From the NCBI GenBank assembly GCA_017444045.1, contig JAFSXO010000113.1:1-5555 (forward strand): a stretch of 5,555 bases of DNA, given 5' to 3'. This DNA comes from a bacterium (GTDB lineage Bacteria; Vulcanimicrobiota; Xenobia; Xenobiales; Xenobiaceae). The translations under genes were made by a program, and so were the position numbers. Positions within the stretch are counted from its first letter, which is position 1. Each line of letters begins with the position of its first letter. Shown piece by piece: positions 1 through 5,555 of the stretch. The notes under the pieces were generated by a model. The model searched no databases. It was not told where the DNA came from and saw nothing but the letters and a program-made list of their open reading frames with translations.

Positions 1-1249
1 CGGCCGTGATGGTGCCGTCGGCTAGATAATGCTCGGTTATATCGGTGCGCGGCCAGTATGACAGGGAGAATAAATATAGATCGTAGGGCCGGGCAAAGCG
101 GATGAGCAGGTTGAATAGATTCTGCTTGTCCGCTGCCGTCAGATGGGGATCGTCGAGAAGGATCTGATAGCATGGCGACAGGCCGACGCGATGGATGATG
201 CGGGTGGCCTCTATCATCTGCTCGTCACTGACCATGCGGTTGTAAAGACGGGCGTTGACCTCAGAGGTGTTCTGAATTCCCATCATAATGGTGTCCAGAC
301 CGGCTTCTTTAAGCAGGCGCAGCGGGCGCTCGGCGACTACGCGCGGATCGGTGAGCAGCTCAAAGGGCAGCTTAACCTGCTCGCGGTAGAGGCTGCTGAA
401 TTCTGCCACCCAGTCCTCCTGCATACAGAATAGCTCGTCGTCGAAGCGGAAACGCTTGAGCTTGGGGAAATGCTGCTTGGCGTACAGGCATTCGTCGACT
501 ACGCGCTGCGGGGAAGAGGTGCGGTAAAAGCGCCCTAGCCCCTTGAATACCTTGCGCAGAGCGCTTATATCGCAGAATGAGCAGTTGAACAGGCAGCCGC
601 GGGCGGTCATCATCAGATAAACCGTTTCGCTGACATAGGGATCTCCTACGGTAACGCTGTTGTCGTGGATCCAGTACTTATCGCTGTGGCTATGGAAGTC
701 GCGCCAGGGCAGGGAATCCAGATTGTCGGTAAGCGGGCGCAGAGGGTTGCGGCGTATAGAGCCGTCGGGCTGGCGGCTCCACACGTTGGCGATATCGTCT
801 ATGCGTTTGCCGTCGCGCAGATGCTCCGCTACCTCTACAAGAGCCTGTTCGCCTTCGCCGAGCATAACGTAATCGGTATACTGAAGGCATTCCTCCGGAG
901 CCATAGTGACGTGCATACCGCCCCAGATGATGGGGGTGTCGAAGTTTTCCTTTAGAAGTGCGGTTAGGCTGGCGGCGCAGCGCAGATAGCCTCCTGCGCG
1001 CAGGGAAAGACCGATTAGGCTAACCTGGCGCTGGCGCAGAATGTCGATGAGCAGCTCCAGTTCGCGGGGGGTCGGCGGGGAAAAATGGTGGTGCTGGTAG
1101 TCTTTTAAATAAATCTCTATAGCGTCAAAACCATTCTGGCGCAGACTGCTGGCCAGAAAGCGCACTCCGTTGTTCTCTACTACATAGATAGAGATTAAAG
1201 CCAGAGGGGGCATTTTGTTTTGCTGGTTGTTAACTATAGATGCTTCCAT
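1..1249 (-). CDS. B12-binding-type radical SAM protein, 3' end cut off by the window edge
   Basis: The minus strand is open for 416 codons from an ATG at 1249 to the left edge, so the C-terminus is missing. Residues about 15-165 resemble a cobalamin-binding (Rossmann-like) domain, with GGMH at 110-113 followed by a PE pair and LGEGE at 130-134, which are typical of the B12-binding radical SAM group. The radical SAM core follows. Its cluster motif C-x3-C-x2-C is C219, C223, C226, preceded by ARG, and should bind a [4Fe-4S] cluster and S-adenosylmethionine. Later core motifs are RFDDELF around 269-271 and GIQN at 324-327, followed by an NR pair. The DxHxxG cobalamin-ligand motif is not visible. 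An in-frame stop at 1265-1267 limits the start to ATG 1249 or to Met13; neither has a good Shine-Dalgarno. It lies 50 bases after the Nudix gene. The family includes methylases and ring-forming enzymes, so the substrate cannot be named. The fold is sure; the reaction is unknown. Confidence 0.92.
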   Translation of the reverse strand, partial: MEASIVNNQQNKMPPLALISIYVVENNGVRFLASSLRQNGFDAIEIYLKDYQHHHFSPPTPRELELLIDILRQRQVSLIGLSLRAGGYLRCAASLTALLKENFDTPIIWGGMHVTMAPEECLQYTDYVMLGEGEQALVEVAEHLRDGKRIDDIANVWSRQPDGSIRRNPLRPLTDNLDSLPWRDFHSHSDKYWIHDNSVTVGDPYVSETVYLMMTARGCLFNCSFCDISALRKVFKGLGRFYRTSSPQRVVDECLYAKQHFPKLKRFRFDDELFCMQEDWVAEFSSLYREQVKLPFELLTDPRVVAERPLRLLKEAGLDTIMMGIQNTSEVNARLYNRMVSDEQMIEATRIIHRVGLSPCYQILLDDPHLTAADKQNLFNLLIRFARPYDLYLFSLSYWPRTDITEHYLADGTITA

Positions 1250-1265
1250 ATTGTTTTCTGCTAAT

Positions 1266-1288
1266 TACGTTAGCTAATCGCTAACATA
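1266..1288 (-). repeat. Intercistronic hairpin between Nudix and radical SAM genes
   Basis: On the transcribed (minus) strand the arm TATGTTAGC (1288-1280) can pair with GCTAACGTA (1274-1266) around the 5-base loop GATTA. This gives nine pairs including one U-G wobble; the inner six (GTTAGC/GCTAAC) are perfect. It fills nearly half of the 50-base gap and ends about 16 bases before the radical SAM start. No T-run follows on either strand, so it does not look like an intrinsic terminator. An mRNA-stability, processing or translation-control element is possible but unproven; chance is also possible in such AT-rich sequence. Confidence 0.45.
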
Positions 1289-1299
1289 TAACCATTGTG

Positions 1300-2169
1300 C
1301 TAATAGGTGGTGCGCAGTAAGCTTTTTGCCTGGCGCAGGATGTTCCTTTCGCTCTGATAGTGAAGTAGCTGCAGGGCATCGCCTATGGCGAACCAGGCTA
1401 TCCTGTCGGCTTCTCCGTCGGGAGGGTTGTGGTTTTCGATGATAACTGGCATTAAAAAAAAAGCTACAAGCTTGTAATACAGGGTGTGGTTATCCTTCCA
1501 GTAGAAATAATAGTCTATTTGGTCGATGTAGTCAGCTATGGTCGCTAAATGTCCCGTTTCCTCCAGAATCTCGCGTATGGCTGTGCCCTCCCAGCTCTCT
1601 CCTGGCTGCAGTCTTCCCTTTGGCAGAGCCCATAACTGGCCGTCCTTTTTAGCGATTAGGCATACCTTGACCTGGCGTCCCTGACGCTTGTAAACGACAC
1701 CGCCGGCGGATTGCTGCAGGGCGAAGCGCTGCTGAGGAAGATCCGCGGCAGAGGCCGCTGAAGATGTCTGAGTCTGCATGGCCTGCCTGGCCAGCTCTAG
1801 CGCTCTGGCCAGGTGAGGGTCGTCTTCTTCGGTCAGCTGATACTCTGCCCGGTAATAGCGGGCGCTCTGCAGTGCGCGCTTGTGCAGAGAGGACAGATTG
1901 ATGTTCAGATCGGGACAGTGGCGCTGGGTCAGCCTCTGAAGCAGCTGGGCATTGGAGCTGCAAAGGCGCAGGCTAGCGCAGCTGTGCTCGCCGGCATAGC
2001 TGAACGCCAGGATTACCGCCTGATAAATAGCCTGCTCTGCGCTGGCAATGCCGACATACTCGGCGATCTCATTCTCTTGGGCGCCCTTTATGACCAGCCC
2101 AACACCGGCATGGCCGGGAGAATTGTCTGCTGCGCTTTGTATGTATATGGTTAGACTGTCTGAGGGCAT
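1300..2169 (-). CDS. RNase H-like domain fused to Nudix hydrolase
   Basis: This is a 289-residue two-domain protein. Residues 150-289 are a Nudix domain. The box G-x5-E-x7-RE-I-x-EE-x-G fits exactly: G185, E191, R199 E200, E203 E204, G206. The preceding WALPKG at 180-185 is the form seen in Ap4A-hydrolase/MutT-like members, so it probably hydrolyses a nucleoside diphosphate-linked substrate with Mg2+; the substrate is not known. Residues 1-130 match the RNase HI-like (RVT_3) pattern: an IYI strand, SPGHAGVGLVI glycine loop at 17-27, a helix around 44-60, and a last helix about 117-131. The catalytic acids seem replaced: Q11, I48, S72 and R122 stand where D, E, D and D are expected. A variable linker (about 132-149, Ser/Ala/Gln-rich) joins the halves. 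The ATG is 9 bases after the ybeY stop and has no clear Shine-Dalgarno, so translational coupling to ybeY is likely. A T9 run codes for F237-L239. The Nudix call is very sure; the RNase H-like call is good but rests on pattern. Confidence 0.9.
   Translation of the reverse strand: MPSDSLTIYIQSAADNSPGHAGVGLVIKGAQENEIAEYVGIASAEQAIYQAVILAFSYAGEHSCASLRLCSSNAQLLQRLTQRHCPDLNINLSSLHKRALQSARYYRAEYQLTEEDDPHLARALELARQAMQTQTSSAASAADLPQQRFALQQSAGGVVYKRQGRQVKVCLIAKKDGQLWALPKGRLQPGESWEGTAIREILEETGHLATIADYIDQIDYYFYWKDNHTLYYKLVAFFLMPVIIENHNPPDGEADRIAWFAIGDALQLLHYQSERNILRQAKSLLRTTY
1454..1462 (-). repeat. T9 homopolymer inside the Nudix coding region
   Basis: Nine A on the plus strand give nine T on the coding strand, across codons for A236 to L239, after the Nudix box. 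Losing one T would bring a TAA stop into frame right after F238. Gaining one T would read on past the normal stop into the downstream gap. The tract is seen directly; any role in slippage or phase variation is inference. Confidence 0.6.
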
Positions 2170-2178
2170 TGGCGCTGC

Positions 2179-2685
2179 CTAAGCATAGAGCTTGGCCACT
2201 TTAATAGGTATGCCCATTGCGCGCAGGATGCTCTGCTCGCGCTTGTTCATTTCCAGGCGCATTTCTTCGGTGTCGTGGTTTACGCCCAGCAAATGCAGCA
2301 TACCATGGCTTATGAGCCAAACGGCCATCTGCTCCAGGGTTACTCCGTCGGCGGCAGCCTGACGGGCAGCCGTTTCGGCGCTGACGACTATATCGCCTAA
2401 CAGAATATGCTCGCTGGGGTAGGATACGGGAACGGTACCGTCATCTAAAATGGGAAATGATAATACATCGGTTGCTGAGTCGGTCTGACGGAAATTGCGG
2501 TTTAGGCAGCGTATGTGCTCATCGTCGGTGATAATGACGTTGACCTCAAAGCTTCCGGTCTGCTCGCTGAGCCGCAGCGCCTGCCTAGTGGTCTCGCGTA
2601 TCAGAGAGGGACGGATGCGGCGGTGGGTCGGCAGATCGTGCTGATCGATAGTAGTGAGCAAATGACATTGGTTGTTTTTAGCCAT
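2179..2685 (-). CDS. ybeY: Endoribonuclease YbeY (rRNA maturation factor)
   Basis: This 168-residue cytoplasmic protein has the YbeY/UPF0054 zinc-site signature H127-GML-H131-LLGVN-H137; the usual form is HGxLHLxGYDH, so Asn136 replaces the common Asp while all three His ligands remain. Upstream, LNRNFRQTDSATDVLSFP (61-78) is the other family hallmark, and LGDIVVS (96-102) is the conserved strand. Known YbeY proteins are metal-dependent single-strand endoribonucleases needed for 16S rRNA 3' processing and 70S quality control. It is slightly longer than the usual 150-155 residues because of extra N-terminal residues. The start is supported by AAAGGA 6 bases upstream. It follows pgpH by 22 bases, the classic arrangement, but a Nudix gene rather than dgkA/era comes next. 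Confidence 0.97.
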   Translation of the reverse strand: MAKNNQCHLLTTIDQHDLPTHRRIRPSLIRETTRQALRLSEQTGSFEVNVIITDDEHIRCLNRNFRQTDSATDVLSFPILDDGTVPVSYPSEHILLGDIVVSAETAARQAAADGVTLEQMAVWLISHGMLHLLGVNHDTEEMRLEMNKREQSILRAMGIPIKVAKLYA

Positions 2686-2691
2686 CTCGGT

Positions 2692-2697
2692 TCCTTT
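2692..2697 (-). promoter_or_regulatory. Ribosome binding site of ybeY
   Basis: AAAGGA on the minus strand, with 6 bases between it and the ATG at 2685. It is the only good Shine-Dalgarno ahead of the four main genes, and it fixes the ybeY start. Confidence 0.7.
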
Positions 2698-2707
2698 CGG
2701 TGGTTAG

Positions 2708-5317
2708 TTATTCTGGTTTTTCCTGGTGGAGAGCGTCGTGGTTCTTGGCTACGGTACGCTGGGCCGCCGGAAAGCTGCGGGGCTTTTCGGTGGCCTGAGA
2801 GGAGGTGTGAAGCGGAAGCTCGCTGTCGGCGGGCAGATCTGGCTCTATCGCTTCTGGCTGGTTAACTACCAGCAGCTTATCATCTCGGCTGGTCGCCTCG
2901 CTGGAAGCTTCTGCTTCTGCAGGCGCTTCTGGCTCCTTGCTGCTCTTATCTCCAGTCGCCTCTTGGTGGCTGGGCTTGGCCTCGCGCTGAGCCGGCGCAG
3001 CTGTAGGCATGTTGGGGTAAGAAATACGGCTGTGATAGTGGCTTGTAAGCACGTGGGTGACTGACTGCTTTATCTTGTCGATATCGCGCAGCGACAGATC
3101 GCATTCGCTAAGCTGTCCGTTGCTGATAATGCCGCTGACTAGGCGTTCTACCAGCGCCTGAATGGCTTCCTTGGTATGGGATGGCAGGGTTCTCGCCGCT
3201 GCCTCGATGGTGTCGCAGATCATGACGATGGCCGTCTCTTTGGACTGCGGTTTGGGACCGGGATAGCGGAAATCGTCCTCGGAAAGAGGCTCATCGCTGA
3301 GTTCTTTTGCTTTCTGATAGAAGAATGATGCTAAATTTGTGCCGTGATGCTCACTTATAAACTGCCTCAGCACCTTGGGCAGCTTATAATGGCTGGCCAT
3401 CTCCTGTCCGAAGCGCACATGCGAAATTAGAATCATAGCCGATAAGCTGGGAGATAGCTTATCGTGGGGATTCTCGTCGCCGAACTGATTCTCTATGAAC
3501 ATGTGCGGTTGCTTGGTCTTGCCGATATCGTGATAGAACGCACCGGTGCGGCAGAGCAATGAGTCGGCGCCTACCTCTTGGGCCGCGGTTGCCGCTAAAT
3601 TAGATACCATCAGTGAATGCTGGTAGGTTCCGGGAGCTTTTGAAAGTAGCTCATGCAGGGCTGGCTCTGATGGGTTGGATAATTCCAGCAGACGCATGTG
3701 GCTGACTACATCCAGGATGCTTTCCAGGAATGGGAGCATACCCGACGCCAGCAGGGAGAACAGCAGGCCGGTTATCGTCCCGTGAATGGCGGCGGTAGAG
3801 GCCCATTCCTTAATATCGTCCATTAGGTTTATCGAAAACAGACCATTGCACAGTACGCTGGTGCCCCAGATGATAATAGCGGAGCGGATGAGATCCCAGC
3901 GCTTATTGACGTGCTTAACCGACAGCACGGCGACCATGGAAGTCAGTATCGAGGCTGATGATGCCGATAGGTTGCTGGTTTCGGCGGCGCTGTACAGCAC
4001 TAACAGAATGCTTATAAGTATGGATAGCTCGCTGTCGTAAAGAATGGCGATAAGAATGGCTGGAATGGTGATGGGGGTTATTTGCGGCGATATGCCAGCG
4101 GCGATTAGGCTGTGCGAGAAAATGGCGTAAATGAAGACGATCAGGGCTAGGCCGGATAGCCTTTTAACATCCTCGTACACGCGGGGAACGCAGATTATGA
4201 CGAAGGTTATGGCTATCGACATCAGCACGATGACGAGAAGACTTTTAATGAGCAGCTCGCGCACCGTCAGCTTGCGGTGATAGAAATCCAGGGCTTCCAG
4301 AACCGGAACATCTTCTTCTTCGACGATTTCGCCCTCGCGCACTACGATCTGGCCCGGCAGTATGACCTTGACAATAGGTATTACCTGCTCGGCGGCTTCG
4401 CGGCGGGCGGTTGCCGTCGCGGTCTTGTCGGCGTAGCGGTTGGCTATAAGCGCTTTGCTGGCCAGCTCGATGGCCACCACCTTGCTGCGGCTGGATATGC
4501 CTTTGAGCTCGGCGGCCTTGTCGATCATTGCGGCAGCGGCCTTGCCCAGCTCGGCTTCGCGAATACCGTTGTTCATGGTCTCCCGCAGTAGCAGCTTGGC
4601 GGCATTGCTGTATTCCTCCAGCTCTTCGTCGCTGGCGTTGACCAGGATGTTGAAGACAGTTGAGCTCAGGGGCAGAGGGGTCTGTGAGACGTCTTTAAGC
4701 GGGGATGTCTGGGCAGAGTCTGTTACCTCTGACCCTGCCGGCGTGGGGGATTCGTATGGCATCCCGGATGGTGTGGCCTCTGGCAAGTGTGCTTCTGCGT
4801 CTTTTGATGAGGCTGAGGCTTTTTCTGATGGCTTTGCTGTAGAGGAAGGGCTTGCTACTGGCGCAGCTGTTGGCGAAGGCGTTGCTAAAGGCGTCGGCAA
4901 AAGAGAGACGGAAGCTTTAGATGCCGGATTGGCATCGGTTTTGCCTGCGCTGGTACTAGTGTCTTCGGGCAGGGTCATGTGGGCCAGGCTTATGGTGTTG
5001 TCTATGCGCGCTTCGCTGATCTGTATAGCGTAAGGATTGAAGGTCTCGACCTCGGGGGTTTGCTCTGCCGCATTCTGTCTGGCCTGCTGGGTTGCCTTTT
5101 CATCTACCAGGCGCACCGAGTATTCAGCGCGGGCATCAAAGGGGGCCGGTTTGCCGACTTCAAATTTCGCGTTGTTGGGAATACTGGGAGAAATTAAGAA
5201 ATAGATAAGAAAACCGAAGACAAAGAGAGCTAAGCAGTTTCTGAAAAAGCGGACATTGCCGGATAGCTTGTCTGTTAAATATGATATATTCAGTTGCCGC
5301 AAAATGTTATTGGTCAT
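2708..5317 (-). CDS. pgpH: PgpH/YqfF-type membrane HD phosphodiesterase (7TMR-HDED family)
   Basis: This 869-residue membrane protein probably hydrolyses cyclic-di-AMP, as shown for Listeria PgpH. Order: cytoplasmic N-terminus, membrane segment about 28-45, extracytoplasmic 7TMR-HDED domain to about 350, including the conserved IVVREGEIVEEEDVPVLEAL (324-343), then seven membrane segments (about 355-377, 387-408, 411-427, 430-446, 452-468, 477-494, 509-530), then a cytoplasmic HD domain about 560-710. Metal-site residues are all present: H567, H596-D597 in YHDIGK, H633, H657-H658 in SEHHGT, D702. It therefore looks active. Family members are usually about 700-720 residues; the excess comes from a Ser/Thr/Pro/Ala-rich insert (about 119-218) and a charged, low-complexity tail (about 768-869). 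The start at 5317 is forced by an in-frame TGA at 5336-5338 with no other start codon between; its Shine-Dalgarno is poor. It probably opens the operon or follows a gene lost beyond the contig end. Function is sure at family level; c-di-AMP specificity is inferred from the family. Confidence 0.95.
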   Translation of the reverse strand: MTNNILRQLNISYLTDKLSGNVRFFRNCLALFVFGFLIYFLISPSIPNNAKFEVGKPAPFDARAEYSVRLVDEKATQQARQNAAEQTPEVETFNPYAIQISEARIDNTISLAHMTLPEDTSTSAGKTDANPASKASVSLLPTPLATPSPTAAPVASPSSTAKPSEKASASSKDAEAHLPEATPSGMPYESPTPAGSEVTDSAQTSPLKDVSQTPLPLSSTVFNILVNASDEELEEYSNAAKLLLRETMNNGIREAELGKAAAAMIDKAAELKGISSRSKVVAIELASKALIANRYADKTATATARREAAEQVIPIVKVILPGQIVVREGEIVEEEDVPVLEALDFYHRKLTVRELLIKSLLVIVLMSIAITFVIICVPRVYEDVKRLSGLALIVFIYAIFSHSLIAAGISPQITPITIPAILIAILYDSELSILISILLVLYSAAETSNLSASSASILTSMVAVLSVKHVNKRWDLIRSAIIIWGTSVLCNGLFSINLMDDIKEWASTAAIHGTITGLLFSLLASGMLPFLESILDVVSHMRLLELSNPSEPALHELLSKAPGTYQHSLMVSNLAATAAQEVGADSLLCRTGAFYHDIGKTKQPHMFIENQFGDENPHDKLSPSLSAMILISHVRFGQEMASHYKLPKVLRQFISEHHGTNLASFFYQKAKELSDEPLSEDDFRYPGPKPQSKETAIVMICDTIEAAARTLPSHTKEAIQALVERLVSGIISNGQLSECDLSLRDIDKIKQSVTHVLTSHYHSRISYPNMPTAAPAQREAKPSHQEATGDKSSKEPEAPAEAEASSEATSRDDKLLVVNQPEAIEPDLPADSELPLHTSSQATEKPRSFPAAQRTVAKNHDALHQEKPE

Positions 5318-5335
5318 ATCGCTTTGCTGCTTGCT

Positions 5336-5428
5336 TCAAGCCGGAAGCTTAGGCTTTCCCGTCCTTTGCTGAGGTAATAGATTGGCCTCCGCCGCACCCG
5401 CGGCTTGCGTATCCAGTTTAAATGTCAT
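5336..5428 (-). CDS. Doubtful 30-residue ORF upstream of pgpH
   Basis: An ATG ORF of 30 codons, beginning MTFKLDTQAAG and ending KPKLPA, stops 18 bases before pgpH. Its ATG overlaps a TGA in the adjacent frame (ATGA), as in coupled genes. AGGAG at 5446-5442 lies 13 bases upstream, longer than ideal. The peptide has no recognised motif or membrane segment, and the stretch could equally be untranslated leader. It ends close enough to pgpH to act as a leader or coupling ORF, but that is speculation. Confidence 0.2.
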   Translation of the reverse strand: MTFKLDTQAAGAAEANLLPQQRTGKPKLPA

Positions 5429-5451
5429 TTATCTGCGATTTCTCCTGCCAA

Positions 5452-5553
5452 TTCCGATCTATTCGGCCATTATGGGCGGAGCTATGTGCGCGTTTTTAAT
5501 AAAGGATAAAATGCCGTAATTTAGAACCTGCGTTTAATGAATTGAGATCGGAA
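5452..5553. repeat. 9-base inverted repeat matching Illumina adapter ends
   Basis: TTCCGATCT at 5452-5460 is the exact reverse complement of AGATCGGAA at 5545-5553, with 84 bases between. TTCCGATCT is also the 3' end of the common Illumina adapter, and AGATCGGAA the start of its complement. The pairing stops at both sides of the 9-mers. Confidence 0.6.
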
Positions 5554-5555
5554 GA
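5545..5555 (+). other. Probable residual Illumina TruSeq adapter at the contig end
   Basis: The last 11 bases, AGATCGGAAGA, are the first 11 bases of the Illumina TruSeq adapter (which continues GC). An exact match placed right at the sequence end is far more likely to be untrimmed adapter than biology, and it implies that the window ends at a contig end. Confidence 0.88.

Larger units (their letters stand above)
5318..5555. other. Region upstream of pgpH without a certain gene
   Basis: These 238 bases hold no ORF with a recognisable family. The expected upstream neighbour phoH is not seen: all three minus-strand frames stop between about 5417 and 5433, and the remaining short peptides show no PhoH-like ending. 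I could not find a convincing -35/-10 pair for the operon. From about 5461 the sequence becomes AT-richer, and adapter-like bases frame the stretch 5452-5555, so the outer part may not be contiguous with the genome. Confidence 0.6.

Noticed and set aside
143..955. Plus-strand open frames of 70 to 96 codons
   Set aside because: They are antisense to the radical SAM gene, whose motifs on the minus strand are unmistakable.
1266..1288. Intrinsic terminator
   Set aside because: The stem is followed by no T-run on either strand and is AT-rich, so it does not meet the usual pattern.
1300..1762. Active RNase HI or reverse-transcriptase/mobile element
   Set aside because: The RNase H-like part is in residues 1-130 (about 1780-2169) and lacks the catalytic acids; no reverse-transcriptase motif or terminal repeat is present anywhere in the window.
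1649..2154. Open frames of about 104 codons (minus) and 113 codons (plus) overlapping the Nudix gene
   Set aside because: Both are shadow frames of the RNase H-like/Nudix coding region and show no domain pattern.
4440..5033. Plus-strand open frame of 197 codons
   Set aside because: It lies fully antisense to pgpH and owes its openness to the low-complexity Ser/Pro/Ala coding region; the peptide is a Ser/Ala/Leu repeat with no family features.
5318..5451. C-terminus of a phoH gene or an operon promoter
   Set aside because: No minus-strand frame gives a PhoH-like ending, and no -35/-10 pair with 16-18 base spacing was convincing.
5382..5519. Plus-strand frame with a hydrophobic peptide (IYSAIMGGAMCAFLIKDKMP at its end)
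   Set aside because: It looks like a membrane-protein C-terminus, but it has only a TTG start, no Shine-Dalgarno and a stop just upstream, and it crosses the suspected chimeric join; chance or foreign sequence is more likely.

Overview
The window is a bacterial contig segment in which all recognisable genes lie on the minus strand and read from right to left. They form one compact gene train: pgpH/yqfF-type membrane HD phosphodiesterase (5317 to 2708), ybeY (2685 to 2179), a two-domain RNase H-like/Nudix protein (2169 to 1300), and a B12-binding-type radical SAM protein (from 1249, running off the left edge). The gaps are 22, 9 and 50 bases, so co-transcription is likely. I found no tRNA, rRNA, CRISPR array, insertion sequence or convincing terminator.

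The pgpH-ybeY pair is a conserved neighbourhood in Firmicutes and some other Gram-positive-like and deep-branching phyla, such as Chloroflexota and Thermotogota. There it usually follows phoH and often precedes dgkA and era. Here no phoH end can be seen upstream, and the genes after ybeY differ. The phylum cannot be fixed from this window. A c-di-AMP-using anaerobe of Firmicutes or Chloroflexota type fits, since the radical SAM enzyme is oxygen-sensitive; this is inference.

Region by region: 1-1249 is the 5' three quarters or so of the radical SAM gene. 1250-1299 holds a short hairpin. 1300-2169 encodes an N-terminal RNase H-like fold that appears to have lost every catalytic acid, followed by an intact Nudix domain. 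2179-2685 is ybeY, the only gene with a clear Shine-Dalgarno sequence. 2708-5317 is an unusually long pgpH, with a Ser/Thr/Pro/Ala-rich insert in its extracytoplasmic domain and a long disordered tail after the HD domain. 5318-5555 has no certain gene, only a doubtful 30-codon ORF.

The last 11 bases match the start of the Illumina TruSeq adapter, and a matching inverted adapter 9-mer lies 84 bases inside. The right end, and perhaps everything beyond about 5451, should therefore be treated as a possible library or assembly artefact.

Functionally, the set combines c-di-AMP turnover (PgpH), rRNA/ribosome maturation (YbeY), nucleotide housekeeping (Nudix) and an unassigned radical SAM reaction. 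The most interesting biology is the apparently dead RNase H-like domain fused to an active-looking Nudix enzyme. I see no evidence for a complete new defence or mobile system.
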